A DNA stretch of 64,000 bases from Opitutaceae bacterium (GCA_024233285.1 JACKPU010000009.1:40001-104000); one strand, 5' to 3'. Counted from the first letter of the stretch, positions 8,817 through 18,521 are shown. The notes: generated from the sequence alone by a model not told the origin. Numbers and translations are program-made.

Positions 8817-11285
8817 ATGCCCAGAACGCAGACTTCAAACCCAAATAACGGTCCTTCTTACCAAGCTCCACGCCATCGTCCCAACTGGATTGCGGCCGTG
8901 GTGTGCTTTGTCTTGGGCATGTGGTTGCTGGCCGCATTGGTGGATTACGACCCGATTCAGAGCAGTTTCGCCACCACCCGCGTGCTCGGCACCAACATTG
9001 CCGGCCCTTGGGGGGCGAACACCGTTTGGATCATGCTCTACGCGGTAGGCGTGAGCACCTGGACGATTCCGCTCACGCTGTTCTGGTTGCTCTACCTGGC
9101 CCTGCGCAACGCCCGCCGTCTCGCCGGCACACGCTTGGTCGCCGTGCTGGTGTGCATCTTCACGCTTTCCGGCCTCGCCTCGATGATCGAGTCGTTCAAA
9201 CCGAGCGATTATTTTCCCCAAGGTCCGGGCGGCTGGCTTGGCTCGCTGATTTATCAAGGCGGCCTGCGCGACACCTTGGGCGTCTTCGGTGCGGGCTTAT
9301 TGCTCGGCACGCTCTACATCTCGGGCCTGCTGTTCATCATCACCAAGGACATCGGGGCTGAAATCGAACGCTACATCGCGGCCTTTCAGGCCTGGCGCGA
9401 AGAGCGCGCCAAACGCAAGGCCGAGCTCGCCGAAGCCAAGCGCCTCGATAAGGAGGCCAAAGCCAAGGAAAAGGAAGCCGCCAAAGCCGCGGCCATCGCC
9501 GCCAAACAAGCCGCGAAAGAAGCCAAGACCGCGCCGAAAATGGTCGTGCCCAAGACGGCCGAAGAACCTTTGGCCAAAGCCCCGGCACGCGCCGCTCCGC
9601 CCCCGAAGGAAGAGCCCAAGCCCGAGCCTGTGATCATCATGCCGAAACCCGCGGCCAAACCGAAGCCGGCTCCCGCTGAGCCTACGGATACCGCGGGTAA
9701 GATTCACCTGAATATCGTCAAGGCCGAGGAGACCAAAAAAGCCCGCGTCACCGTGCCGCAGAGCGCGGACAAAAACTACCTTTTCCCCGACATCAAACTG
9801 CTCACCGAGCAGGTCACCAACACCGAGGGCAATTCGGAGGAGGAACATCGGCAGAACGCGGAAAATCTCCTGCGGATCCTCGGGGAATTCGGTGTCGAGG
9901 TCAGCCTTGGTGAAATCCACGTCGGGCCCGTCATCACGCGCTACGAGGTTGTGCCCGCCGCCGGCGTGCGCGTTGAAAAGATTTCCGGCCTCGACAAGAA
10001 CATCGCCCTCGGCATGCGCGCCCAATCCGTGCGCATTCTCGCCCCGATTCCCGGCAAAGCCGCCGTTGGCGTGGAAGTGCCGAATCAACACCCGACTCCG
10101 GTCGGCATGCGCGAGATTCTGGAAAGCGAGCAGTGGGCCGGCGCCAAGGCCGAGCTGCCCATCGCCCTCGGCAAGGACGTCTCCGGCAAACCGCTGATTT
10201 CCGACCTGACCAAGATGCCCCACTTGCTCATCGCCGGCGCCACCGGCTCGGGCAAATCGGTCTGCATCAACTCCATCGTCGCCTCCATTCTCTACTCCAA
10301 GAGCCCGCAGGATGTGCGGCTGCTCATGGTGGACCCCAAGGTGGTCGAGTTGAAGATTTTCAACACGCTGCCTCACATGCTCATTCCGGTCGTCACCGAG
10401 CCCAAGAAAGTGCCCGGTGCGCTCAAATGGCTGCTGGGCGAAATGGAACAGCGCTACCAGATGTTCGCCAAATGCAACGTGCGCAACATCCTCGGTTTCA
10501 ACAGCCGCAAGAAAGGCGCCAAACTCGATCCGGTTGAAGCCGCCGCGCAGGCCCAGCTTGAAGGCCTCGATCCCGGTTTACCGGACGAGACCGAACTGCC
10601 CGATCGCCTCCCCTACATCGTCGCCATCATCGACGAACTCGCCGACCTCATGATGGTCGCCCCCGCGGAAATCGAAACCTCGATCGCCCGCCTCGCCCAG
10701 CTCGCGCGCGCCGCCGGCATCCATCTCATCATCGCGACCCAACGCCCGTCCGTGAATGTAATCACCGGCGTCATCAAGGCCAACCTCCCCTCGCGCATCG
10801 CCTTCCAAGTGGCCTCGCAGGTCGACTCACGCACCATTCTCGACACCAAGGGCGCCGACAATCTCATCGGCCGAGGCGACATGCTCTTCTCGCCTCCCGG
10901 CAGCTCACGCCTCGTTCGCGCCCAAGGCGCTTTCGTTTCGGATGACGAAGTCGTGTCATTGGTCGAATTCCTCAAACAAAACGGTCCGCCGCAATACGCC
11001 GCGGCCGTGCAGCAGCAGATTGACCGCGCGGCCAGCGATGGTGACGACTCCGGCGGCGGTGGCGACGACGACCTGGGCGACGACGGCGAACTGTTCCAAC
11101 AGGCGCTCGACGTTCTGCGCTCCACCAAACGCGCCTCGACCTCCATGATCCAGCGTCGCCTGCGCATCGGCTACAATCGGGCCGCGCGCATCATGGACAT
11201 CATGGAGGACAAGGGCATCGTCGGACCGGAAAACGGTTCCTCGCCACGCGAAATCCTGGTGGATCTCGACACCTACGAAAGTTGA
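8817..11285 (+). CDS. ftsK: DNA translocase FtsK
   Basis: The septum-anchored motor that pumps DNA during chromosome segregation and activates dimer resolution. The 822-residue protein has about four membrane helices in the first 180 residues, then a Lys/Ala/Pro-rich linker (about 190-300). The RecA-like motor follows, with Walker A GATGSGKS near residue 473 and the Walker B region IVAIIDELADLMM. The C-terminal gamma winged helix includes STSMIQRRLRIGYNRAARIM. All functional parts are present. A RodZ-like gene follows 67 bp downstream. Confidence 0.96.
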   Translation: MPRTQTSNPNNGPSYQAPRHRPNWIAAVVCFVLGMWLLAALVDYDPIQSSFATTRVLGTNIAGPWGANTVWIMLYAVGVSTWTIPLTLFWLLYLALRNARRLAGTRLVAVLVCIFTLSGLASMIESFKPSDYFPQGPGGWLGSLIYQGGLRDTLGVFGAGLLLGTLYISGLLFIITKDIGAEIERYIAAFQAWREERAKRKAELAEAKRLDKEAKAKEKEAAKAAAIAAKQAAKEAKTAPKMVVPKTAEEPLAKAPARAAPPPKEEPKPEPVIIMPKPAAKPKPAPAEPTDTAGKIHLNIVKAEETKKARVTVPQSADKNYLFPDIKLLTEQVTNTEGNSEEEHRQNAENLLRILGEFGVEVSLGEIHVGPVITRYEVVPAAGVRVEKISGLDKNIALGMRAQSVRILAPIPGKAAVGVEVPNQHPTPVGMREILESEQWAGAKAELPIALGKDVSGKPLISDLTKMPHLLIAGATGSGKSVCINSIVASILYSKSPQDVRLLMVDPKVVELKIFNTLPHMLIPVVTEPKKVPGALKWLLGEMEQRYQMFAKCNVRNILGFNSRKKGAKLDPVEAAAQAQLEGLDPGLPDETELPDRLPYIVAIIDELADLMMVAPAEIETSIARLAQLARAAGIHLIIATQRPSVNVITGVIKANLPSRIAFQVASQVDSRTILDTKGADNLIGRGDMLFSPPGSSRLVRAQGAFVSDDEVVSLVEFLKQNGPPQYAAAVQQQIDRAASDGDDSGGGGDDDLGDDGELFQQALDVLRSTKRASTSMIQRRLRIGYNRAARIMDIMEDKGIVGPENGSSPREILVDLDTYES

Positions 11286-11352
11286 CGTAAAATCCGGCCC
11301 GGCGGCCATTTCTCTCTTCACCTCAGCCTCCAAACACCCTACTCACTGAATC

Positions 11353-12180
11353 ATGCAGACAATCGGCGAACGACTGGAAGAAGCTCGGAAACGCAAGGGC
11401 ATCTCTATTCGTGAGGCGGCGGAGGCGACGAAAATTCGCAGCGACTACCTGCACAAGTTCGAGAGCAACCAGTTCGACCTGAACCTCGCCGAGATCTACG
11501 TGCGCGGGTTTTTGCGCACCTACGCCCTTTACCTCAATCTTCCCGCTGAAAAGCTGCTCAACGACTATGCCGCGCTCGGTCGCAGCCAGCCCCGCCAGCG
11601 CCAGCCCAGCCGCGAGATCTATGGCCGCATGGACCTTTCGGTCGCGTCCTCAGCCGAGGAACGCGCCGCGGAAAAAAGTGCCGCCAAAGAAGAACAACCC
11701 GGCCAGCAAAGCTCTTCCGGCTCCTCGGCCAATCAACGCCCATCACATTTGGGCCGGAGCGGCAGCAGCCTGCCCAAGGGACCAGCGATTCCGCCCCAAC
11801 TGATTTTCAAGGGCGGCATCGCGCTCGTCGTCCTTGTGGTCGGTCTGCTCCTTTACTGGCTAATCAGCTCGTTCGTCAGTCCCGCTGAGGAAAAGAAATC
11901 ATCCAACCCGCAAGGCAGCTCCATCGCAGCAACCGAATCGAGCATTTCGCTCATCGCGCTCAACAGCGTGCGGGTCAAAGTCACGGCGCGTAATGCCGAC
12001 GGCTCCGCCGGCGAAGTGCTCTTGCCCGACACCAACATGGCGCGCGGCGAAATCCGCACCGTGCGCAAGCCCGGTCCCATTCTCATTTGGGCCTCGGAGG
12101 GCAAAAACCTCCAGATCGAGCTCAACGGCAAACGCTATCCGATGCCTTTCGAAGGCTACAATCGGGCCCAGATCAATTGA
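11353..12180 (+). CDS. RodZ-like helix-turn-helix membrane protein
   Basis: A 275-residue protein with an N-terminal helix-turn-helix of the HTH_25 type (MQTIGERLEEARKRKGIS). A Ser/Gln-rich cytoplasmic linker follows, then one membrane helix around residues 155-177, and a C-terminal domain resembling DUF4115. This is the architecture of RodZ, which links MreB to the cell-elongation machinery. It follows ftsK and ends at a very strong terminator. RodZ is assigned by architecture; other membrane HTH regulators share it. Confidence 0.75.
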   Translation: MQTIGERLEEARKRKGISIREAAEATKIRSDYLHKFESNQFDLNLAEIYVRGFLRTYALYLNLPAEKLLNDYAALGRSQPRQRQPSREIYGRMDLSVASSAEERAAEKSAAKEEQPGQQSSSGSSANQRPSHLGRSGSSLPKGPAIPPQLIFKGGIALVVLVVGLLLYWLISSFVSPAEEKKSSNPQGSSIAATESSISLIALNSVRVKVTARNADGSAGEVLLPDTNMARGEIRTVRKPGPILIWASEGKNLQIELNGKRYPMPFEGYNRAQIN

Positions 12181-12206
12181 GGCATTAGTTCGCCCCTCCC
12201 AAAGCA

Positions 12207-12236
12207 AAACAGGCCGCTCAACCGAGCGGCCTGTTT
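12207..12236. terminator. Bidirectional terminator after the RodZ-like gene
   Basis: A perfect 13-bp stem (AAACAGGCCGCTC and its complement) with a 4-nt AACC loop lies between two convergent genes, with T-rich flanks on both strands. Confidence 0.9.
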
Positions 12237-12253
12237 GATTATAATAATCTGCT

Positions 12254-12814
12254 TCAACGCAGCCCGACCGGCGGTCCCAGCACTTCGCGCAAGACCACCG
12301 CCCGCCGCAGACTCGCACGATTCTGCAAATCCGCCCGCACGCCACCGCCAGCCAATGCCGGCGTGGTGGCAGCTCGTTTGGTGCGTTTGCTTGGCAGACC
12401 TTGCCGGATCTCCTGCGCCCGGCGTTTGGTGCGCGCAGCTTCTTCCAGTTGCTCCCGCAACCGGCGCTGCTGCTCCAGCATCGCCGTGTCTATCAGCGGC
12501 TGACGGGGCGCTTCGGGTGCGAAAACCGGCGGATCAACGTCAAGGGTGGGGATCAACGGCGGTGGGCCAGCCACCGGCCGGGGCACCTGCGGCGAACCGC
12601 CGCTGGATCGCTCGGTGATTTTGCGGCGGATTTCCTCGCGAATGCGGCGGGCCCGTTCGGCCTCTTCCGCCGCTTCCTGACTCTCATCCCGGAACTGCCT
12701 TTCATTCGTCGGCTCGGCGTCTTCGTCCTCCTGCTGCTTGCGCGCATTCAGCCAGTAGGCGAACGCCGCCGCAGCGGCGATCACCAGCTGAATATGATCG
12801 GTGATCCAATCCAT
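12254..12814 (-). CDS. Hypothetical single-pass membrane protein downstream of flotillin
   Basis: A 186-residue protein with one N-terminal membrane segment (about residues 8-22, HIQLVIAAAAAFAYWL). A highly charged Glu/Arg-rich coiled-coil-like region (about 25-70) follows, then a proline-rich middle and a second charged stretch. No family was recognised. It begins 3 bp after the floA stop, so it is probably translated with the NfeD/flotillin genes and may act with them at the membrane. Confidence 0.7.
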   Translation of the reverse strand: MDWITDHIQLVIAAAAAFAYWLNARKQQEDEDAEPTNERQFRDESQEAAEEAERARRIREEIRRKITERSSGGSPQVPRPVAGPPPLIPTLDVDPPVFAPEAPRQPLIDTAMLEQQRRLREQLEEAARTKRRAQEIRQGLPSKRTKRAATTPALAGGGVRADLQNRASLRRAVVLREVLGPPVGLR

Positions 12815-12817
12815 GGA

Positions 12818-13819
12818 TTACTTGGTCTCGTCGGTGTTCGAGATGGATTTGCGCATGCCAGTATCAGCTTGGACGTTTTCCATACGGTAGTAATCCATCA
12901 CACCGAGTTTGCCATTGCGGAATGCCTCGGCCATCGCGAGCGGCACCTCGGCCTGGGCAGCGACAACCTTCGCCTGCATTTCCTGCACCTTGGCCTTCAT
13001 TTCCTGTTCGAGGGCCACCGCCGCCGCACGACGGATTTCAGCCTGCGCTTGGGCAATGCTCTTGTTCGCCTCCGCCTGTGCTTCCTGCAGTTTGGCGCCG
13101 ACGTTTTCGCCGACATCGACGTCGGCGATGTCGATTGAAAGAATTTCAAACGCCGTGCCGACATCGAGACCGCGCTTAAGCACGACTTTGGAAATGCTGT
13201 CCGGCGATTCGAGCACGACCTTGTAGGTGTCAGCCGAACCGATCGTCGTCACGATGCCTTCACCCACACGGGCAATAATCGTCTCTTCCTTTGCACCGCC
13301 GACGAAGCGGTCGAGATTCGTGCGCACCGTCACGCGGGCCCGGACTTTGACCTGAATGCCGTCCTTGGCCACGCCGTCGATGGTAATGCGCCCGGACTCC
13401 GGATTGGGGCAATCAATGACCTTCGGATCCACCGACGTGCGCACCGCTTCCTCGACGCTTTTACCGGAACCCTTGGTTGCCAGATCGATCGCACAGGCCC
13501 GCTGCCAGTCGAGTTCGATGCGCGCCTTTTGCGCGGCGATCAGTGCCTGCACACAAGCGATCACATTGCCGCCGGCAAGATACTGCGCTTCGATGTCATT
13601 CACATCGACATCGATGCCCGCCTTGCCCGCGCGGATGCGTGCTTCCACAATGACGCCATATGGAACGCCGCGAAGCCGCATCGCCACCAGATTGAAGATA
13701 CTGACGTAGGCGCCCGACAACCAAGCGCGCAGCCAGACATTGAAAAAAGAGATGATGATGCCGAGCACCACCAAGCCGGCCACTGCGGCCGCAATCATTA
13801 GAATCAGGGTCAGGTTCAT
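12818..13819 (-). CDS. floA: Flotillin-like protein FloA
   Basis: A membrane scaffold protein of the FloA (YqfA) family found in bacterial lipid microdomains. The 333-residue length is typical. It has an N-terminal membrane hairpin (about residues 4-45), the family segment GVPYGVIVEARIRAGKAG and a band-7-like core. A long Ala/Glu/Gln-rich coiled coil spans about 255-305. It follows two NfeD genes, the classic partner arrangement. Confidence 0.95.
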   Translation of the reverse strand: MNLTLILMIAAAVAGLVVLGIIISFFNVWLRAWLSGAYVSIFNLVAMRLRGVPYGVIVEARIRAGKAGIDVDVNDIEAQYLAGGNVIACVQALIAAQKARIELDWQRACAIDLATKGSGKSVEEAVRTSVDPKVIDCPNPESGRITIDGVAKDGIQVKVRARVTVRTNLDRFVGGAKEETIIARVGEGIVTTIGSADTYKVVLESPDSISKVVLKRGLDVGTAFEILSIDIADVDVGENVGAKLQEAQAEANKSIAQAQAEIRRAAAVALEQEMKAKVQEMQAKVVAAQAEVPLAMAEAFRNGKLGVMDYYRMENVQADTGMRKSISNTDETK

Positions 13820-13826
13820 GAGTGAA

Positions 13827-14288
13827 TTATTTCTCCAGGGTTACGATTAATCTGAAATTGTCCGCGCCGATGACTTTCACCGCCGCGCCGGCCTCGACAA
13901 AGCCCGAGCGGGAAAACGCCTCGAATTGTTTGCCTTCGATCTGCACATAACCGGTTGGCCCCAGTGCCGTGACCGTCTTCCCGCTGCAGCCAATCATGTT
14001 TTCCGTCGGCGCCATGGTTGTGCCGGTCACCGCACTTTGCAAAAACATCCTGCGCCCCAAGGCGGTTTTCGGCAGCAGCACAAATTCCAACCACAGCACA
14101 ATGCCGAGCAAACCAAGCGCGACCAGAAACGCGATGAAGCCACCGCTCAAACCGTAGTCGTAAAACGCCGTCGCCACGCCGCCGAAGAGCGCAAGGCCGC
14201 CCAAAATGCCAAGGATGCCACCGGGCACCACGACCTCAAAGGCGATGAGCAGCGCGCCAACGGTGAACAGAATCACGATGGCATTCAT
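13827..14288 (-). CDS. Short NfeD-family membrane protein
   Basis: A 153-residue protein with about three membrane helices in the first 75 residues and a C-terminal OB-fold NfeD domain (about 85-150, with GKTVTALGPTGYVQIEGK). It overlaps the long nfeD by 4 bp (ATGA-type coupling) and is 7 bp upstream of floA. NfeD proteins are thought to act with flotillins or stomatins. Confidence 0.88.
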   Translation of the reverse strand: MNAIVILFTVGALLIAFEVVVPGGILGILGGLALFGGVATAFYDYGLSGGFIAFLVALGLLGIVLWLEFVLLPKTALGRRMFLQSAVTGTTMAPTENMIGCSGKTVTALGPTGYVQIEGKQFEAFSRSGFVEAGAAVKVIGADNFRLIVTLEK

Positions 14289-15688
14289 GCGCGTTCCTCC
14301 ACGGATTCGACCAACAAACCGAACTCACGCTGGGCGCGCACCACGACTCTTTGTCCGGCATCAAGCATGCCCACGGCCACCCGCGCCTCATGGCGCTGAC
14401 CGTCGATTTCGATCTGGCCGCTCGGATACATGTCGGTCACCGCCACGCCCTCCCGCCCGATCAGCGCCGTCTGGCTCACCTCAGGCACATCCAGCCGACC
14501 GGCCGAGCTGGCCAAAATCATCTTATCCCAAAACACACCTTTGGGCAGGAAGCGCATCAACGCCAGCGCGCCGATCACCGCCACCGCCAGTCCCATCCCG
14601 AGATTGACCAGCGGTTGCATAAACAGATCACCCGAAATCGTCACTGGTTCATTGGGCCAGATATCCGCCATCGACCACAACAACGAACCAAGCATCAGGA
14701 TCACTCCTGTAAGCGCCATGAACACCGTGCCGGGGAAGAAAAACAATTCCAACGCGATCAACAACAGCCCCAGACCGAAGAACAGCATGGGCTCATGACC
14801 GGAAAGCCCGGCCACGAAGTTGCTGAGAAACACGACCGAAAGCAGCACGATGCCGGCGATGCCAAACACCCCGAACCCCGGCGTTTTGAATTCGATGAAC
14901 AAGGCCAGCAAGCCGAGCCCCAACATGAGCGGCGCGATGGCGCTCAGCCACACTGCCAGCTGTTCGGACCACGTCACCTCCAACGACGTGATTGCGTAGT
15001 TGCCCTGGCCAAACTTGGCCGTGAGCAGGGCCTCGACGTTGTCCGCAATGCCAGCGGCCAACAGTGGCGTCGCGGGATCACCATGCAAAGCCGTCGCTTC
15101 ATCCGCGGTCACGGTCAGCAATTCGCCTGCGGGTTTGAGCACAGTGTCACCAATTTTGAATTCGAAATCCGGGCTGGTCATCGCCTTCAGCACGTCCGCG
15201 CGTCGCGGGTCGGATCCCGACAGCGCACGCACCTTGGCGTTGATGTAGCTCGTCATTTTGCGTTTGAGACCTTCGGGCACGTCCGCGCCGGAACCGCTGA
15301 TCAACTCCGCCGCCCCCATCACACCGTTGGGCGCAAAGTAGATTTCGTCCGTCACCGCGGCGATCAGCGCACCGGCTGAGCCAGCCTCATCGTTCACGTA
15401 AGTCAGCGTAACACCCGGGAAACGGTCCATGGCCTCCATGATATCGAGCATCACATCCGCCCGGCCACCTGGGGTCTTCATATCCAGCACGACCATGCTG
15501 GCCTTGCGCTCAATCGCCTCCTTCAAACCACGCCGCACAATGTAGAGCACCGGTTTACCGATCTGCTCACGCACGGGAATCACCACGACCTGAGCGACCG
15601 ATGCCGATGCCGGCGTCACCGGCGGCTCCTCGGCGGACACCGTCAACGCCTGCCAACTGAGCAGACCGATGAGGATTTTGCGAAGCAT
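14285..15688 (-). CDS. Long NfeD-family protein with ClpP-class serine protease domain
   Basis: A 467-residue protein: a signal peptide, then a periplasmic ClpP-like protease domain (about 30-230), about five membrane helices, and a C-terminal NfeD OB domain. The protease signature includes DMKTPGGRADVMLDIMEAM and the likely nucleophile Ser in NDEAGSAGALIA. The family uses a Ser-Lys dyad and cleaves stomatin-like proteins. It is the first gene of the nfeD-nfeD-floA-hypothetical operon. Confidence 0.9.
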   Translation of the reverse strand: MLRKILIGLLSWQALTVSAEEPPVTPASASVAQVVVIPVREQIGKPVLYIVRRGLKEAIERKASMVVLDMKTPGGRADVMLDIMEAMDRFPGVTLTYVNDEAGSAGALIAAVTDEIYFAPNGVMGAAELISGSGADVPEGLKRKMTSYINAKVRALSGSDPRRADVLKAMTSPDFEFKIGDTVLKPAGELLTVTADEATALHGDPATPLLAAGIADNVEALLTAKFGQGNYAITSLEVTWSEQLAVWLSAIAPLMLGLGLLALFIEFKTPGFGVFGIAGIVLLSVVFLSNFVAGLSGHEPMLFFGLGLLLIALELFFFPGTVFMALTGVILMLGSLLWSMADIWPNEPVTISGDLFMQPLVNLGMGLAVAVIGALALMRFLPKGVFWDKMILASSAGRLDVPEVSQTALIGREGVAVTDMYPSGQIEIDGQRHEARVAVGMLDAGQRVVVRAQREFGLLVESVEERA

Positions 15689-15803
15689 GGTGCGATGACG
15701 CTAGCATACCAATCCGACCGTGCAAGCGCGCCGCCAATGGAATTTAACCGGTTCTTTCCAAAAACCCGTTGCCGGGTCGCGCCGAAATCGATTTCACCGA
15801 GTC

Positions 15804-16724
15804 ATGGAAAAAGTCTCCTTCGGTGGCGAAACTCTCCTGCGCTGGCGCGTGGGTCACTCGACCTTTCTCGCGTTGCCCGAAAAAGGCGCCCGCCTCATGA
15901 ATTGGAATGTCGCGCTCGGCGACGGTTCCGTGCGCGATGTGCTCTATTGGCCGGAGGACGCCGACCTCGCCAATATCGCCCATGTGCGCGGCGGGAACCC
16001 CATCCTGTTTCCCTTCAATGCCCGCACCTTTGATCAGGGCGACATTCATTACTGGCGCGCGAAGGACGGCGTGCGGCGTCCCATGCCCATGCACGGTATC
16101 GCGCGCCAGGGTCTGTTCAAAATCACCCAAGCCGACGCTGCGGGCTTCACCGCCCTTTACCTGCCTGACGACGAAGCCACGGAGGCCTATCCCTACGACT
16201 ACGAGTTTGCGGTGCGCTATCGCTTCGAATCACTCGGCCTCATCTGCGAACTTACCTTGCGCAATCTCGGGTCGGAGCCACTGCCGTGGAGCGCGGGGCA
16301 TCATTTCTATTTCACCTTGCCGTGGACGGAGGGACTCAAGCGTTCTGACTACGCGATCCGAATCCCGGCCAGTCAGCGGTTCCGCCATGCCCCCACCGGG
16401 ATGTTGGTGCCGGGACCCAATCTGCGCGAAATCGAGACTTTCACGAACCCGGAGCTCGTGGATGCCATTCATACCGGCTTGCGCGACAATACGATCATCT
16501 TCGGCGAGCCGGGCCACGCCGGTGACGTGGTGATCGCGCTGGGCACGGAAAAGGTTCCTCACGCCGATGCCGCCATCGTGACATGGACGCAATCAGCCGA
16601 CGCCCCGTTCTACTGCGTCGAGCCCTGGATGGGCCCGCCTAATGCCCCTGAGCACAAGCGCGGATTGCACTATGTCGCACCGGGCAACGCCGAGACCTTC
16701 TCGGTCGCAATTCGAATCAAATAA
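15804..16724 (+). CDS. Aldose 1-epimerase family protein
   Basis: A 306-residue galactose-mutarotase-like protein predicted to interconvert sugar anomers. Family features are GGNPILFPFNAR, the histidine segment MPMHGIARQG and WSAGHHFYFTLPW with the second conserved histidine. The frame continues upstream to a GTG at 15720, but the ATG at 15804 begins the recognisable fold. The exact sugar cannot be read from the sequence. A terminator follows directly. Confidence 0.8.
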   Translation: MEKVSFGGETLLRWRVGHSTFLALPEKGARLMNWNVALGDGSVRDVLYWPEDADLANIAHVRGGNPILFPFNARTFDQGDIHYWRAKDGVRRPMPMHGIARQGLFKITQADAAGFTALYLPDDEATEAYPYDYEFAVRYRFESLGLICELTLRNLGSEPLPWSAGHHFYFTLPWTEGLKRSDYAIRIPASQRFRHAPTGMLVPGPNLREIETFTNPELVDAIHTGLRDNTIIFGEPGHAGDVVIALGTEKVPHADAAIVTWTQSADAPFYCVEPWMGPPNAPEHKRGLHYVAPGNAETFSVAIRIK

Positions 16725-16725
16725 A

Positions 16726-16750
16726 AAACCCGCCGCATGGCGGCGGGTTT
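16726..16750. terminator. Bidirectional terminator after the epimerase
   Basis: A perfect 11-bp stem (AAACCCGCCGC and its complement) with a 3-nt loop lies between convergent genes, starting within an A-run so it can end transcription both ways. Confidence 0.85.
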
Positions 16751-16777
16751 AGCTTCAGGGGGAGGAAAGCCGGCCGC

Positions 16778-17644
16778 TCAGTGCAGGCTGCCGCTCCAAC
16801 CTTCGCCGCAGGGGCCGCCGGAGGTCTGCTTTTCAACTTCATAGGTCGTTCCGTCCATGCGCACCAGCGGGTGATAGCTGCCGGAAATGCGGCGCAGATC
16901 CCCCTGGGCATAATGACAGATGAACGAGCGGCGGAAACGCGTCTTGGAGCGGTTCGGACCCGAACCGTGGATCACGTTGCCGTTGAAGAACAGGGTGTCA
17001 CCGGCCTTCATCTCCACGAGCACCGGCTTCTGGCCCTTCGGCACCGGCACGAAATGCTTTGTATAGCTTTCGCCTTTGTTTGCCTCATCCGGGCAAACCA
17101 CGGCGGCATCCTTGGTGTTCGGCACGACCATCATGCCGCCATTTTCGGCATCACAATCGTCAATCGCCGTCCATGCCGCCACACAAGTGCCCGGTTCCAC
17201 CAACAGGTAAAACTGGTCCTGATGCAGCGCCTGACCACGTGCGCCCGGCGGCTTGAAGTAGAACATGCTCTGCGTCGCCACCGGGTCTTGACCGAAGAAA
17301 GCTCGCAGGTGCGCCTGCACTTTCGGATGCAGCATGTAACGCCGGGCCGTGTCGTTGTAGCGATGCGGCATCATGACGCGCGGGTATTGGTAAAGCGGAT
17401 CGTCGGGATTTTCGACGCCGTCGTGCGGCACGTTCCGTTCATAATGGCCGGGCACACCGTTGGCATGAATCCTGGCGAACTCTTGTCGAATTTCCTCCAC
17501 CTCTTGCGGCGAAAGCAGGCCGCGGACCATGACGTAACCATCACGGGCAAATTTCTCGGCATAGGACTCGGTCTCGGAGGCAGGTAAGGGGGAACTGTCG
17601 ATAACCATAGCAGAATATCCTAGCATCGTTGCGTCGATTGTCAC
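16778..17644 (-). CDS. Phytanoyl-CoA dioxygenase family (Fe(II)/2-oxoglutarate) oxygenase
   Basis: A 288-residue non-haem iron dioxygenase. The iron ligands appear as His141 and Asp143 in LHQDQFY and His226 in GNVIHGSG, with a 2-oxoglutarate-binding Arg at about 237. The substrate is unknown. The start is the GTG at 17644, chosen because a perfect GGAGG lies 6 nt upstream (17651-17655); the ATG just before it is followed at once by TGA. It is divergent from an AraC gene across only 40 bp, so that regulator very likely controls it. Confidence 0.85.
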   Translation of the reverse strand: MTIDATMLGYSAMVIDSSPLPASETESYAEKFARDGYVMVRGLLSPQEVEEIRQEFARIHANGVPGHYERNVPHDGVENPDDPLYQYPRVMMPHRYNDTARRYMLHPKVQAHLRAFFGQDPVATQSMFYFKPPGARGQALHQDQFYLLVEPGTCVAAWTAIDDCDAENGGMMVVPNTKDAAVVCPDEANKGESYTKHFVPVPKGQKPVLVEMKAGDTLFFNGNVIHGSGPNRSKTRFRRSFICHYAQGDLRRISGSYHPLVRMDGTTYEVEKQTSGGPCGEGWSGSLH

Positions 17645-17666
17645 ATAGAACCTCCGGTCAAATAGC

Positions 17667-17672
17667 TATAAT
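17667..17672 (+). promoter_or_regulatory. -10 element in the phytanoyl dioxygenase/araC gap
   Basis: A perfect TATAAT lies 12 bp before the araC ATG, implying a very short leader. The opposite strand of the same few bases reads TATTAT, so the two divergent promoters probably overlap. Confidence 0.5.
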
Positions 17673-17684
17673 ATCCTGCTGTCT

Positions 17685-18521
17685 ATGTCCGATCGCATCG
17701 ATACCCCTGCACCACCACCCGGCCCGCTGGTCACCGGCACTTATCGCGAAGGACCGCGCTTCAATACCTTTCGCACCCACGGCACGAACGATTGGCTGCT
17801 CATCTGCAACCTCAGTGGCCATGCGCGATTCGGCCACGCCCATGGCGAGGTGCTGACCGGTCCCGACGACATGGTTTTGCTTAGGCCTCGCATTCGTCAT
17901 GATTACGGAACGACACCGGGTGAATCCCATTGGGAACCGCTTTGGGCCCACTTCATTCCGCGGCCCGGTTGGCGCGAGTGGCTCGATTGGCCGGAGGCGG
18001 CGCCTGGCATCATGCGCCTGCAACTGCACGACAGCGCAGCCAAGACGACGATCGTTGCACGTTTTCAATACATGCTCGAGATCAACACCGGCGCTGACCG
18101 CGTGCGCCGTGAACTGGCGATGAACGCGCTGGAGGAAATCATTCTGCGCTGCGATCGCTTCAATCCCCGCAGCGAAAACTCGCGCTTGGATGGGCGCATC
18201 CGCGTAGCGGTGGACTACATGAGCAGCCATTTCGGCGAACCGATGAACGTCGCGCACGTGGCCAAGCGGTGCGGGCTGTCCGCTTCGCGCTTTGCCCACT
18301 TGTTCAAGGCGCAAACCGGCGAGACGCCCCAGCGCTACTTGGAAATCCAACGCCTTAATCGGGCACGACAATTGCTCGAATTCACGCAGGCCCCCATCCG
18401 CCAGATCGCCGCGGAGGTGGGCTTTGAAAATCCGTTCTATTTCACCTTGCGATTCAAACAACACCACGGGGCCAGTCCCCGGGCTTGGCGCCAACATCTG
18501 GCCATCCGGCGGGCGCAATAA
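17685..18521 (+). CDS. AraC-family transcriptional regulator
   Basis: A 278-residue regulator with an N-terminal cupin-like effector domain (about 15-165) and a C-terminal double helix-turn-helix (about 185-275). The latter includes RCGLSASRFAHLFKAQTG and AAEVGFENPFYFTLRFK. It is transcribed away from the dioxygenase across a 40-bp gap and probably regulates that gene and itself. The effector is unknown. Confidence 0.9.
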   Translation: MSDRIDTPAPPPGPLVTGTYREGPRFNTFRTHGTNDWLLICNLSGHARFGHAHGEVLTGPDDMVLLRPRIRHDYGTTPGESHWEPLWAHFIPRPGWREWLDWPEAAPGIMRLQLHDSAAKTTIVARFQYMLEINTGADRVRRELAMNALEEIILRCDRFNPRSENSRLDGRIRVAVDYMSSHFGEPMNVAHVAKRCGLSASRFAHLFKAQTGETPQRYLEIQRLNRARQLLEFTQAPIRQIAAEVGFENPFYFTLRFKQHHGASPRAWRQHLAIRRAQ

